Source: JAWRCU01 sp033542235 (GTDB lineage Bacteria; Pseudomonadota; Alphaproteobacteria; Rhizobiales; Rhizobiaceae). From it: 64,000 nt of DNA. The DNA is taken from assembly GCF_033542235.1 (NCBI RefSeq), contig NZ_JAWRCU010000002.1, positions 664,651 to 728,650 on the forward strand, read 5' to 3'. Of this stretch, positions 1-8,246 are shown piece by piece. The position numbers were made by a program, and so were the translations under genes. The notes beneath the pieces are model-generated. The model saw nothing but the letters and a program-made list of their open reading frames with translations. It ran no database searches and was not told where the DNA came from. Positions within the stretch are counted from its first letter, which is position 1; each line of letters begins with the position of its first letter.

Positions 1-1
1 A

Positions 2-709
2 ACGCTCGGTCCGCGCTGGATGTTCGCCGGGGTCGGTCTCGTTCAGGCAGCGGCTGCCATTCCGCTGCTCGGCGTCGCCGATGTCACTGTCAAGCGGCTG
101 GCGCCCGGTGCGCTCCGGGCAGCCTCGCTCGGCACGATTCTCATGGCCATCGACGGCTGGTTCGATGGTTGCTTCATCTTCGTCTGGCAGATTGCGCTTT
201 TCGTTTCGCTGGGGGAAAGCATGACCGCATATGGCGGCGCGATGGCGCTCGCAGGGCTCGTGGGCGCGGCCTGCAGCCTGCTGCTCGGGCGACATATCGA
301 TGCCGGGCATGGCCGCCGCGCAGTGGCTATCGCTGGCCTGGCGGCTGCGCTGCTGGTGCTGCTGCGCGCTGCAAGCCTTCACTTGCCCTGGCTCGCCGTC
401 ACGGCCAACGCGCTCGGTGCGCTGATGTTTCCGCTGCTCATCCCGGCGCTCGGGACCGCGACCTACAACATGGCTAAGTCCTCACCGTGTCCCTTCCGTT
501 TCCAGATGGTGACGGAGGGCGGCTGGGACGTCGGCTGCTTCGGCGCTTGCCTGATTGCGGCAGCACTCTCCGCATCAGGTGTGCCGCTGGCGATCGGTAT
601 CCTGCTTGGTCTGCCGGGTATCGCTTTGGGGATGGCGCTGCTGTGGCGCCACTACGGAACTCGCGGCGTTGGCGGAACCGTGGCCGTCGAGACGCTGCAA
701 AACAGATAG
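2..709 (+). CDS. MFS permease, C-terminal part (cut by window edge)
   Basis: The reading frame is already open at the first bases, so the gene starts upstream of the window; about 235 codons remain. The protein is strongly hydrophobic, with helix-length segments separated by short polar loops. The loop GRHIDAGHGRR, about 90-100 residues in, matches the basic inter-helix motif (G-x-x-x-D-x-x-G-R-R) of the Major Facilitator Superfamily. An inner-membrane secondary transporter is therefore the best call. The substrate cannot be inferred from this half, and no linked gene suggests one. The first in-frame ATG, at base 20, lies inside a transmembrane segment and is unlikely to be the true start. 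Confidence 0.7.
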   Translation, partial: TLGPRWMFAGVGLVQAAAAIPLLGVADVTVKRLAPGALRAASLGTILMAIDGWFDGCFIFVWQIALFVSLGESMTAYGGAMALAGLVGAACSLLLGRHIDAGHGRRAVAIAGLAAALLVLLRAASLHLPWLAVTANALGALMFPLLIPALGTATYNMAKSSPCPFRFQMVTEGGWDVGCFGACLIAAALSASGVPLAIGILLGLPGIALGMALLWRHYGTRGVGGTVAVETLQNR

Positions 710-736
710 CGCGGTCCTTGGCGCAAATGGAGCGGT

Positions 737-952
737 TTAGTTGCGCGGCTTCGGCTCGCGTACCATCCATTTGATGAGGCCCATCGCCGGCAACACCCAG
801 AGCAGGCCAGACACCAGGAAAAAGATGAGGTGGACGACTGGCCCGGATTCGGCAAGACGTGCGGCTGCGACCGTGGTCGCGGCCAGCGCGTAGACGATCA
901 CCAGTGCGACAAGCAGCACCGTGCCGATGAGCTTCTTCAGGCGGATAGGCAT
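737..952 (-). CDS. DUF2842 small membrane protein
   Basis: This 71-residue protein has a basic N-terminus (MPIRLKKL) and two predicted membrane helices, roughly residues 9-30 and 40-62, followed by a charged tail ending in REPKPRN. Size and layout match the alphaproteobacterial DUF2842 family, whose function is unknown. It lies on the - strand beside heme A synthase. I see family resemblance and topology only. A role in cytochrome oxidase assembly is possible from position but not supported by any motif. Confidence 0.7.
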   Translation of the reverse strand: MPIRLKKLIGTVLLVALVIVYALAATTVAAARLAESGPVVHLIFFLVSGLLWVLPAMGLIKWMVREPKPRN

Positions 953-1071
953 GGGAACCCTTTAACATCAAAGGCGAGAAGCGCAAGCTTTGCCGGGCCC
1001 CGAGCGGCGCGACGGCATGTCGCCACGGCTGAAGCTTGCAAGCCGCATCATGTTCGTTCACTGAGGCAGCC

Positions 1072-2160
1072 ATGACCGCAATTGCAGGAATTGAAACGCC
1101 TTTCGCCACGCGCGATCGCGAGGTGCGCAACCGCGCGCTGGTGCGCGGCTGGCTTTATGTCGTGCTCCTCGTGATGTTCACGCTCTTTCTGGTCGGCGGC
1201 GCGACACGGCTCACCGATTCCGGCGTGTCGATCACCGAATGGCAGCCGATCCACGGCGTCATCCCGCCGCTGTCGGAAGCCGAATGGCAGGAGGAGTTCG
1301 TCAAGTACCAGCAGATCCCCCAGTACACGCAGCTCAACCAGGGCATGAGCCTTGAAGAGTTCAAGACGATCTTCTGGTGGGAATGGGTGCACCGTATCCT
1401 GGCGCGCAGCGTCGGCGTGATTTTCGCCTTGCCGCTGCTGTTCTTCTGGGCGACCGGGCGGATCGAGCGGCGGGTCTTGCCCAAGCTCGTCTGGCTTCTT
1501 TTGCTCGGCGGCCTGCAAGGCGCGGTTGGTTGGTGGATGGTGGCCTCGGGGCTAGTCGACCGGACCGACGTCAGCCAGTACAGGCTCGCGACCCACTTGC
1601 TGCTGGCCTGCCTGATCTTCACGGCAACCATGATCGTGGCGCGCGGGCTCGCCCCGCACAGCGAGGCTCCTGCACCCCGAACGACGCAACGTTTCGCAGG
1701 TATCCTCGTCGTGCTTATTCTCGTCCAGATCTATCTCGGTGCGTTGGTGGCCGGCCTTAATGCCGGTCTCTCCTACAACACCTGGCCGCTGATGGACGGA
1801 CGAGTGATCCCCGGCGACCTCTTTGTACTCGGCTGGCGCAGTCTGTTCGAAACCCCGAAGACGGTGCAGTTCATTCACCGCTGCGGTGCTTACGTCGTCT
1901 TCGCCGCCGCGCTTTGGCACATGATAGTGACGCTCCGCCGCGAACCGGGGACCACGCATGCCCGTCGGGCCGTTGTGCTCTTCCTGCTCGTCTCGTTGCA
2001 GGCGGTAATCGGTATCACGACCTTGATGATGCAGGTGCCGCTGCATCTGGCGCTTACACACCAGGCGGTCGCCTTGATCTTGCTCGGCTTCGCCGCCGCG
2101 CACTGGCGCGGCACCCAGGGCAGCTATCCCTTGGAAACCGAGGTCTCGGTCAAGAGCTGA
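1072..2160 (+). CDS. ctaA: Heme A synthase (COX15/CtaA)
   Basis: The product converts heme O to heme A for aa3-type cytochrome oxidase in the inner membrane. The 362-residue protein has about eight membrane helices and the histidine motifs of the COX15 family: WEWVHRI, RLATHLLLA, QFIHRCGAY and HLALTHQAV, the likely heme ligands. An early conserved block reads GGATRLTDSG. I chose ATG 1072, preceded by GAGGCAGC; an upstream TTG at 1036 would add 12 residues outside the family pattern. The 3' end overlaps the convergent kinase gene by 11 bp. No other cytochrome oxidase gene lies in the window. Confidence 0.93.
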   Translation: MTAIAGIETPFATRDREVRNRALVRGWLYVVLLVMFTLFLVGGATRLTDSGVSITEWQPIHGVIPPLSEAEWQEEFVKYQQIPQYTQLNQGMSLEEFKTIFWWEWVHRILARSVGVIFALPLLFFWATGRIERRVLPKLVWLLLLGGLQGAVGWWMVASGLVDRTDVSQYRLATHLLLACLIFTATMIVARGLAPHSEAPAPRTTQRFAGILVVLILVQIYLGALVAGLNAGLSYNTWPLMDGRVIPGDLFVLGWRSLFETPKTVQFIHRCGAYVVFAAALWHMIVTLRREPGTTHARRAVVLFLLVSLQAVIGITTLMMQVPLHLALTHQAVALILLGFAAAHWRGTQGSYPLETEVSVKS

Positions 2161-2989
2161 AGCGCACCGCGCGGATGGCAGCAGCTACCGCCAGTTCGCG
2201 GGCTTCGTCCTTTCGATTGCCATCCTCTCCATGCCATGCCGCCGAGAGGCAGCCATAGGCGATCGCATGATCGAGAATGATGCGAACGTCCTGTCCGAGC
2301 GTGCCGGCAAGGACAGCAGCCATGGAGGCGATCCGTTCGGGAGCGAGGCAAAGGTCGTCGCGCTCGAGCGGGTTATAGAAGAGATTGGCCGCATCGAAGC
2401 CCGGATCGCCAATCACCCCTTTCGGATCGATCGCCAGCCATCCGCGCGGCCCGTGCAGGATGTTCTCGTGGTGAACGTCACCGTGTAGCGGGCGCACATC
2501 ATGTGGATCAGCCAAAAGCCTTTGGGCGATCTCGGCGGCTTCGACATAGAGGCTGTCCTCACCTGCATTGCGATCGGCCTGGGCCTTCCTGAAGAGGCTC
2601 CGGAAGCGCTCGGCGAGCGCCTGAAGGTCAGGCGGGGGAGGGTATTGCGATGGCGAGTGAAGCCTGGCGATCACCTCTGCCGCAATCTCGGTCGCAGCCG
2701 CGTCGCCGTGCTCGTTGAGATCGTCGACGAGCATCCGCTCGCCGGCATATTCGAGCAGCATCTGCTGGCCTTCGACGTCGAGGAGCCTGACCATTCCTTC
2801 GCCTCGGCGCCATTTGAGCAAATGCGCGCCGCGCAATTCGTCCTCCACGTCGTCGAAGGGCTTCAGGCTCTTGACGATGCCGATGTCACCATCGCCGAGC
2901 CGCACCTTCCAGATGCGACTTGAGAAAGTCTCCGCAATCAGGGTGGGATCGCTGACGTTCCAGCGATCCGGAAAGAGCGGCTGATCCAT
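2150..2989 (-). CDS. Aminoglycoside/hydroxyurea-type kinase (streptomycin 6-kinase-like)
   Basis: This 279-residue protein has the APH fold with the catalytic loop LHGDVHHENIL and the metal-binding motif DPKGVIGDPGFDAAN, as in the APH(6)/StrB family. Such enzymes use ATP to phosphorylate an antibiotic hydroxyl, but chromosomal relatives in soil bacteria often have unknown natural substrates. The start abuts the stop of argC on the same strand (argC stop at 2990), so the two are probably co-transcribed, argC first. Actual streptomycin resistance is an inference I would not assert. The last 11 bp overlap ctaA on the other strand. Confidence 0.75.
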   Translation of the reverse strand: MDQPLFPDRWNVSDPTLIAETFSSRIWKVRLGDGDIGIVKSLKPFDDVEDELRGAHLLKWRRGEGMVRLLDVEGQQMLLEYAGERMLVDDLNEHGDAAATEIAAEVIARLHSPSQYPPPPDLQALAERFRSLFRKAQADRNAGEDSLYVEAAEIAQRLLADPHDVRPLHGDVHHENILHGPRGWLAIDPKGVIGDPGFDAANLFYNPLERDDLCLAPERIASMAAVLAGTLGQDVRIILDHAIAYGCLSAAWHGEDGNRKDEARELAVAAAIRAVRFSS

Positions 2990-3922
2990 TCAGCCCGGTA
3001 GGCCGAGCATCAGGTCGAGGTTCTGCACGGCCGCGCCGGATGCGCCCTTGCCGAGATTGTCGTAGACGGCGACGAGCAGAGCCTGGGCGCGCTTGTCGTT
3101 CGCAAAGACATGGAGCCTCATGCGGTTGGTGTCGTTGTAGCTTTCCGGGTCGAGCGCGGGAGTGCGCTCGACGGGCTCGAATGGCGCGACCTCGACGGCG
3201 CTGTCCTTGATACCTGCATAGTGGTCGGCGATTGCGGCATGCAGCTCGGCCCCGGTAGGTACGCGCTCCAGCTCGCCGAGCTGCAGCGGCACCATGGTCA
3301 CCATGCCCTGCGCGAAATTGCCGACGACCGGCTGCATCAGCGGGTCGCGGGCGAGCCCTGCATATTTCTTCAGTTCAGGCACATGCTTGTGCTGGAAGGT
3401 GAGTCCATACGGCAGGAACTCGGGCGCATCCTCACCCTGGCTGACATAGGTGTCGATCATCGAGCGGCCGCCGCCGGTGTAGCCCGAGATGCCGTTCATG
3501 GTGACCGGGAAATCGGGCGGAAGCAGCCCGGCCGTGACCAGCGGGCGCAACGTGGCGATCGGACCTTGCGGCCAGCAGCCGGGATTGGCGACGCGCCTGG
3601 CGGAGGCGATCGCCTTGCCCTGATCCCTGTCCATCTCGGCGAAGCCATAGACCCAGCCGTCGGCGACGCGATGCGCGGTTGAGGCGTCGATCACGCGGGT
3701 GTTGTCATTGGCGATCAGCGACACGCTCTCGTTGGCTGCATCGTCCGGCAGGCAAAGGATTGCGACGTCCGCGGCGTTGAGGAACTCGGCGCGCGCGGCC
3801 GCTTCCTTGCGGCGCTCGGCCGGCACCGAGATGATCTCGATGTCGTCGCGTCCCGCCAGCCGGGTCCGAATCTGCAGGCCGGTCGTGCCATGCTCGCCAT
3901 CGATGAAGATTTTCGGTTTCAT
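2990..3922 (-). CDS. argC: N-acetyl-gamma-glutamyl-phosphate reductase, type 2
   Basis: This enzyme makes the third step of arginine biosynthesis, reducing N-acetylglutamyl phosphate with NADPH. The 310-residue protein begins MKPKIFIDGEHGTTGLQI, the short N-terminal form of the type 2 (AGPR2) subfamily. It carries the conserved catalytic-cysteine region RVANPGCWPQG near residue 110 and GISGYTGGG near 140. I chose ATG 3922; an ATG five codons upstream (3937) is open but not family-like. The next gene on the strand is the kinase at 2989, with no gap. The upstream region contains an inverted repeat. Confidence 0.92.
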   Translation of the reverse strand: MKPKIFIDGEHGTTGLQIRTRLAGRDDIEIISVPAERRKEAAARAEFLNAADVAILCLPDDAANESVSLIANDNTRVIDASTAHRVADGWVYGFAEMDRDQGKAIASARRVANPGCWPQGPIATLRPLVTAGLLPPDFPVTMNGISGYTGGGRSMIDTYVSQGEDAPEFLPYGLTFQHKHVPELKKYAGLARDPLMQPVVGNFAQGMVTMVPLQLGELERVPTGAELHAAIADHYAGIKDSAVEVAPFEPVERTPALDPESYNDTNRMRLHVFANDKRAQALLVAVYDNLGKGASGAAVQNLDLMLGLPG

Positions 3923-3963
3923 GCCAATCCTGTGCATTCCAGTCGAAAGTCCATATGCTGGCT

Positions 3964-4046
3964 CTGGGGACAGTTTACCTTTTTTCCGTGGATAGGCTGC
4001 GGCTGTTGTCAGCTTGTCGCTGTAGGAAAAAGTAAACTGTCCCCAG
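3964..4046. repeat. Imperfect inverted repeat between argC and speB
   Basis: The arms at 3964-3986 and 4025-4046 share the core CTGGGGACAGTTTAC plus a T-rich end and are reverse complements except for one or two bases. They are separated by a 38-bp spacer that may itself fold. The element fills most of the argC-speB gap. It is too long for an operator and lacks coding capacity. It looks like a REP/MITE-type palindromic element. A role in ending the speB transcript is possible, since the hairpin follows no gene but lies between two - strand genes. Confidence 0.75.
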
Positions 4047-4060
4047 CTCCCTTCTAAGTC

Positions 4061-5008
4061 TCAAGCCCGCGCCTTTTTCTCCGCGAGCAGGCCAAGATAG
4101 TACATCGCCACCGTCGAGCCCGCGATTGCCGTGATATCGGCATGATCATAGGGCGGTGCAACCTCCACCACATCGGCGCCGACAATATCGACCTTGGTGA
4201 GCTGCCTCAGCACCGACAGTATCCTGGCGGTGCTCGGGCCTCCGGCGACCGGCGTGCCTGTGCCCGGCGCGAAGGCCGGATCGAGGCAGTCGATGTCGAA
4301 CGTGACATAGGTCTTGCGGCCGTCGGTGCGCTCGGTGATCGCATAGGCGATATCGGAGGCGCGCATTTCCTCGATCTCGTGGCCGTACAAGATCTTGATG
4401 CCGAAATCCTCCGGCGCATGCGTTCTGATACCGATCTGGATGGAGCGGTCAGGGTCGATGATGCCCGCGCGCACCGCGCGCGCCACGAAGGAGCCGTGGT
4501 CGATGCGCTTGTCGCTGTCGAACCAGGTGTCCTGATGCGCGTCGAACTGCACGAGAGCCAGTGGCCCGTGAACGGCCGCATGCGCTTTTAAGAGAGGCCA
4601 GGTGACGTAATGATCGCCGCCGAGCGAGAGCAGGAACGCCCCCGATTTGAGCAGCTTCGTCGCCTCGCGTTCGATCGTGGCCGGCGTCGCCTGATGATTG
4701 CCGTAATCGAGCCGGCAATCGCCGTAATCGACCACTGCGAGCTCGGCGAAAAGGTCGCGATTGAAAGGGTATTGGGGGTCGTTGTCGAAGATGACGGAAG
4801 CACGGCGGATCGCCTGCGGACCGAACCGGGATCCCGGCCGGTTCGATACGGCCGCATCGAAGGGAATGCCCCAGACCACCGCGTCCGCGCCCTTGACGTT
4901 CTTCGTGTATTTGCGGCGCATGAAGGAAAGTGCGCCCGCATAGGTCGGGTCGCTGGCGCGGCCAAGCATCCTGGTCGCGGTAAAGGAATGATCGATCGTC
5001 GCCGGCAT
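4061..5008 (-). CDS. speB: Agmatinase (ureohydrolase family)
   Basis: The protein is predicted to hydrolyse agmatine to putrescine and urea with two Mn ions. Its 315 residues contain the ureohydrolase metal signatures in order: LGGDHYVTWP (about residue 130), QFDAHQDTW (about 153) and DIDCLDPAFAPGTGTP (about 240). Length and the N-terminal SFMRRKY block fit alphaproteobacterial agmatinases. Guanidinobutyrase or another guanidino-acid hydrolase cannot be excluded, because substrate specificity is not readable from these motifs. argC lies downstream on the same strand beyond a palindromic element. Confidence 0.85.
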   Translation of the reverse strand: MPATIDHSFTATRMLGRASDPTYAGALSFMRRKYTKNVKGADAVVWGIPFDAAVSNRPGSRFGPQAIRRASVIFDNDPQYPFNRDLFAELAVVDYGDCRLDYGNHQATPATIEREATKLLKSGAFLLSLGGDHYVTWPLLKAHAAVHGPLALVQFDAHQDTWFDSDKRIDHGSFVARAVRAGIIDPDRSIQIGIRTHAPEDFGIKILYGHEIEEMRASDIAYAITERTDGRKTYVTFDIDCLDPAFAPGTGTPVAGGPSTARILSVLRQLTKVDIVGADVVEVAPPYDHADITAIAGSTVAMYYLGLLAEKKARA

Positions 5009-5147
5009 CTGACACCCACTCTCGTTTCAGGGCCCTTATTCGATATTCTTCCTGGAATTGCGACCCCTTTCCTCCTTGCTTTTCATCCCCCAGTGAGCCG
5101 CGCTTCGGTTGCGCCGGGACAGTCGCGCCAAAACCTCGTCCCCAAAT

Positions 5148-5172
5148 GAAAAGGCCGCCCGGAGGCGGCCTT
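5148..5172 (-). terminator. Rho-independent terminator of rplM-rpsI
   Basis: On the - strand a 9-bp GC-rich stem (5164-5172 with 5151-5159, loop of four) is followed by a short run of T. It lies 28 bp beyond the rpsI stop. Confidence 0.75.
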
Positions 5173-5199
5173 CCCAAAGACAATCCGATCCAGACGCGC

Positions 5200-5673
5200 T
5201 TAGCGCTTCGAGAACTGGAAGGAACGGCGGGCCTTCGCCTTGCCGTACTTCTTGCGCTCGACCGTGCGGCTGTCGCGGGTGAGGAAGCCGCCCTTCTTGA
5301 GCACCGAGCGCAGGCCCGGCTCATAATAGGTGAGCGCCTTGGAGATGCCGTGGCGCACTGCGCCTGCCTGGCCGGAGAGGCCGCCGCCGGTCACCGTCGC
5401 GATGATGTCGAACTGACCGTCGCGGTTGGCAGCGACGATCGGCTGCTTGAGGATCATCTGCAGCACCGGCCGTGCAAAATAGGCCACGAATTCCTTGTCG
5501 TTGACGGTGATCTTGCCGGAGCCGGGCTTCACCCAGACGCGGGCAATGGCGTCCTTGCGCTTGCCGGTTGCGTAGGCGCGACCATGCTTGTCGAGCTTCT
5601 GCTCATGCACAGGCGCAGCCGCTTCGGGCTTGGCGACGGTGCCGAGATCGGCGAGGGAGGAGAGATCGGCCAT
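5200..5673 (-). CDS. rpsI: 30S ribosomal protein S9
   Basis: This is the small-subunit protein S9, whose basic C-terminal tail reaches the P-site tRNA. The 157-residue product has an alphaproteobacterial N-terminal extension (MADLSSLADLGTV), then GRAYATGKRKDAIARVW, and ends in the diagnostic KARRSFQFSKR tail. ATG 5673 follows the rplM stop by one base, the usual coupled rplM-rpsI arrangement; an upstream start at 5700 would overlap rplM. A strong terminator closes the operon. Confidence 0.97.
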   Translation of the reverse strand: MADLSSLADLGTVAKPEAAAPVHEQKLDKHGRAYATGKRKDAIARVWVKPGSGKITVNDKEFVAYFARPVLQMILKQPIVAANRDGQFDIIATVTGGGLSGQAGAVRHGISKALTYYEPGLRSVLKKGGFLTRDSRTVERKKYGKAKARRSFQFSKR

Positions 5674-5674
5674 A

Positions 5675-6139
5675 TTACGAAGCCCTCTTGTTCTTGGCAT
5701 TCAGCGCCCCGACGTCGAGCGTCTCGGGCTGCTGGGCGGTGTGCGGATGTTCAGCGCCTGCATAGACGCGGAGATTCTTCATCTGGCGACGGCCGAGCGG
5801 CCCGCGCGGGATCATGCGCTCTACGGCCTTTTCGACCACGCGCTCAGGAAAGCGGCCCTCGAGCAGCTGGCGAGCGGTGCGCTCTTTCACGCCGCCGGCA
5901 TAGCCGGTGTGCCAGTAATAGACCTTGTCGGTATACTTCTTGCCGGTCAGGACGACCTTGTCGGCATTGATGACGATGACATTGTCGCCGTCATCGACAT
6001 GCGGGGTAAAGGTCGGCTTGTGCTTGCCGCGCAGACGGTTGGCGACGATGGTGGCGAGACGGCCGACGACGAGACCCTCGGCGTCGATCAGCACCCACTT
6101 CTTCGTCACCTCCGCAGGCTTCTGCGAGAAGGTTTTCAT
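5675..6139 (-). CDS. rplM: 50S ribosomal protein L13
   Basis: L13 is an early-assembling large-subunit protein. The reading frame from ATG 6139 gives 154 residues, the standard alphaproteobacterial length. It starts MKTFSQKPAEVTKKWV and contains GKHKPTFTPHVDDGDNVIVIN, the hallmark nucleotide-rich-RNA contact region, and KYTDKVYYWHTGYAGG. The longer open frame up to 6226 adds 29 residues not seen in L13 and is rejected. It is the first gene of the rplM-rpsI operon, with its promoter presumably in the 229-bp gap upstream. Confidence 0.97.
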   Translation of the reverse strand: MKTFSQKPAEVTKKWVLIDAEGLVVGRLATIVANRLRGKHKPTFTPHVDDGDNVIVINADKVVLTGKKYTDKVYYWHTGYAGGVKERTARQLLEGRFPERVVEKAVERMIPRGPLGRRQMKNLRVYAGAEHPHTAQQPETLDVGALNAKNKRAS

Positions 6140-6210
6140 GGAACAGTTCTCTCGGTTGGACCATCCAGTCCCAATTGGAACAGGAAGGCGTTTCTTGTTG
6201 CTTGGATTTG

Positions 6211-6267
6211 AGGGTGGCCGGGCCACCCGCCAAAAAAATGAAACGGCGGCCGTTGCGGGCCGCTGTT
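6211..6267 (-). terminator. Terminator downstream of the thioesterase gene, ahead of rplM
   Basis: On the - strand a GC-rich hairpin (arms about 6257-6267 and 6242-6251) is followed by TTTCATTTTTTT at 6231-6241, and then by a second perfect hairpin at 6211-6228. The first fits a Rho-independent terminator for the gene ending at 6369. Its place in the rplM leader region means attenuation of rplM is an alternative reading. Confidence 0.55.
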
Positions 6268-6368
6268 CCGGCGGGGCTTATAGGAGAGGAGCGGATCGAC
6301 GTCAAGCGCTGCTGTGCGGCAATGCTACGAGAATGCGTAGGAAAAACAATCGAGTAGCGCCAGCGGTA

Positions 6369-6848
6369 TCATTTTACCGCATTTCTGGCACGCCTTGGCG
6401 GTATCGAATACGTTCCGACAGCATGGGCGACAGTCTCTCCGCCGGGACCGGCAACCATGTCGACGTCGAACACCATCAGGCTTTTCCCGAGCTTCAGGAT
6501 GCGGCAATGGCCGTCGATCGGCCCGGCCTCGGTCTTGCGCATGAAGTTGATCGACAGGTTGGTCGTGACCGACAACGCGTCCGGTCCGGCATGCGAGAGA
6601 ACACAGACGTACCCGCCTATGTCGGCGAGCATGAAGAGCGCTGCGCCGGATACCGTGCCGCCGGGTCTTAGATGACGCTCCGTGGCGTTCAATCGGACCG
6701 TGCAGCCGCCCGGGAAGACCTCGATGGTCTGATAGGCCGCCGCATCATGCTGCGCGTCATGGTGGTTGAGTTGCGGAAAAGCCTCCGCCAGGAATACGTC
6801 CACTTCGGCGGCGTTGAGCTGAGGTTTCAGATTCGCATGAGGCGGCAT
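6369..6848 (-). CDS. PaaI/YbgC-type hotdog thioesterase
   Basis: This roughly 159-residue protein matches the PaaI group of hotdog-fold acyl-CoA thioesterases. Visible signatures are RHLRPGGTVSGAALFMLADIGG, with the conserved G-x-x-x-x-L-A-D helix, and TTNLSINFMRK with the strand that follows it. Members hydrolyse aryl- or acyl-CoA esters in the cytosol. The enoyl-CoA hydratase gene is divergent from it, a plausible functional neighbour in acyl-CoA metabolism. Start choice is uncertain: ATG 6848 is used, but a TTG at 6875 would add nine residues. The native substrate is unknown. Confidence 0.8.
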   Translation of the reverse strand: MPPHANLKPQLNAAEVDVFLAEAFPQLNHHDAQHDAAAYQTIEVFPGGCTVRLNATERHLRPGGTVSGAALFMLADIGGYVCVLSHAGPDALSVTTNLSINFMRKTEAGPIDGHCRILKLGKSLMVFDVDMVAGPGGETVAHAVGTYSIPPRRARNAVK

Positions 6849-6996
6849 CGCCGAGATCCCAATTTGCGCGGCCAAGACAGGACCGACTCAACTAGAACGT
6901 ACATTGACGGCAACTTCTTCAATAGCGTGTGATTGGACCTTTCGTTGTCCGAATCGAGAGCCTATTCAGAACTGGCTTCGAACGAGGAGGTTCGTC

Positions 6997-7818
6997 TTGG
7001 CAGAAATCGTTGCAATCAAGCGCGCGGCAGCGGCGGGACCGGTGACAGTCTCGCGCGAGCAGTCGGCGCTGATCATGACCTTGTCCAATCCGCCGGCCAA
7101 CGCGCTCTCCCTTGCCGTGATCGGCGAGCTCCACAACGCGATTGACACAGCCCGCAACGACAAATCGGTACGCGCCGTGGTCCTCGCAGCCGCCGGCAAG
7201 GTCTTCTCGGCGGGCCATGATCTCAAGGAGATGACGGCACATCGAAGTGACCCGGACCGGGGCAGGGCATTCTTCAAGGAGACGATGGATCGCTGCGCGG
7301 CGTTGATGCAGGCGATCGTCACTTATCCGAAGCCGGTGATCGCCGAGGTGGACGGGGTGGCGACAGCCGCCGGCTGCCAGCTCGTCGCCTCCTGCGACCT
7401 CGCTTTCGCCAGCGAGCACGCCACCTTTGCGACGCCGGGCGTCAATATCGGCCTGTTCTGCTCGACGCCGATGGTCGCGCTGTCGCGCAACGTCTCCCGC
7501 AAACAGGCAATGGAGATGCTGCTCACGGGCAACGCCATCGACGCCAAGACGGCGCGCGACTTCGGGCTGATCAACCAGGCGGTACCGCGCGACTACCTGC
7601 ACAAGGTGGTCATGAAATATGTCGAGACTGTCGCCGCCAAATCGCCGCTGACGCTCAGGATCGGCAAGGAAGCCTTCTACCGACAGGCGGAGATGAGCCT
7701 CGCCGACGCCTATCGTTACACCAGTGAGGTGATGCTCGAGAACATGCTGGCGCGGGACGCCGAAGAGGGGATCGGTGCCTTCATCGAGAAGCGCGATCCG
7801 AAGTGGTCGGGGGAATAG
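6997..7818 (+). CDS. Enoyl-CoA hydratase/isomerase family protein (ECHDC3-like)
   Basis: The protein belongs to the crotonase superfamily, which stabilises enolate intermediates of acyl-CoA substrates. The CoA-binding/oxyanion segments are visible as GKVFSAGHDLKEM and GVATAAGCQLVASCDLA, followed by FATPGVNIGLFCSTP, a pattern closest to the ECHDC3-like group rather than classic fatty-acid oxidation enzymes. Start TTG 6997 is favoured because GAGGAGG lies six bases upstream; open frame to 6904 has no such signal. This gives 273 residues. It leads a + strand run with a VOC gene two bases downstream and a CoA-binding gene after that. The reaction is not defined. Confidence 0.85.
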   Translation: MAEIVAIKRAAAAGPVTVSREQSALIMTLSNPPANALSLAVIGELHNAIDTARNDKSVRAVVLAAAGKVFSAGHDLKEMTAHRSDPDRGRAFFKETMDRCAALMQAIVTYPKPVIAEVDGVATAAGCQLVASCDLAFASEHATFATPGVNIGLFCSTPMVALSRNVSRKQAMEMLLTGNAIDAKTARDFGLINQAVPRDYLHKVVMKYVETVAAKSPLTLRIGKEAFYRQAEMSLADAYRYTSEVMLENMLARDAEEGIGAFIEKRDPKWSGE

Positions 7819-7820
7819 GA

Positions 7821-8246
7821 ATGGAGCAGCGCGTCTCGATCATCACGCTTGGGGTCAAGGATCTCGACCGTGCCGTCGCCTTCTACGAGGCGATGGGGCT
7901 CACCCGTAACCAGGCGATCACTGAAGGCGTCGCTTTCTTCCAGATGGGCGGGGTGATCCTCGGGCTCTGGCCGCGCGCGGAACTCGCGAAGGACGCCGGC
8001 CTCGTCGATGACGGTCCGGGTTTCCAAGGCATAGCGCTAGCCTACAACACGCGCTCCGAAAGAGAGGTCGACGAGGTGCTCGCAGCGGCCGAGAAGGCCG
8101 GCGGCAGGATCGTGCGGGCTGCGCATCTGGCCTTCTTCGGCGGACGGCAGGGCTATTTGCCGATACGGAGGGCAATCTCTGGGAGGTCGCGCACAATGCT
8201 TCCTTCCCCATCGATGACGAAGGCCGCATCTTTCTGCCGCACATGA
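7821..8246 (+). pseudogene. VOC (glyoxalase/bleomycin-resistance fold) protein with internal frameshift
   Basis: From ATG 7821 the frame encodes a VOC-superfamily protein (SIITLGVKDLDRAVAFYEAMG through GGRIVRAAHLAFFGGRQGY). After about base 8155 the family-like continuation (ADTEGNLWEVAHNASF, then GRIFLPH) is found in another frame, starting at base 8159. One base appears to be missing in the codon after GGCTAT. The frame that follows the shift has no stop and runs straight into the CoA-binding gene. The unshifted frame instead ends in a TGA that overlaps the next ATG. Either the gene is broken, the base is a sequencing error, or the two proteins are fused in a corrected sequence. Confidence 0.75.

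Noticed and set aside
2150..2989. Declaring a streptomycin resistance gene
   Set aside because: The fold is of the APH(6) type, but chromosomal relatives commonly lack resistance activity and no resistance context is present.
6140..6226. Upstream extension of rplM to 6226
   Set aside because: The extra 29 residues do not belong to L13, and the standard 154-residue form starts at 6139.
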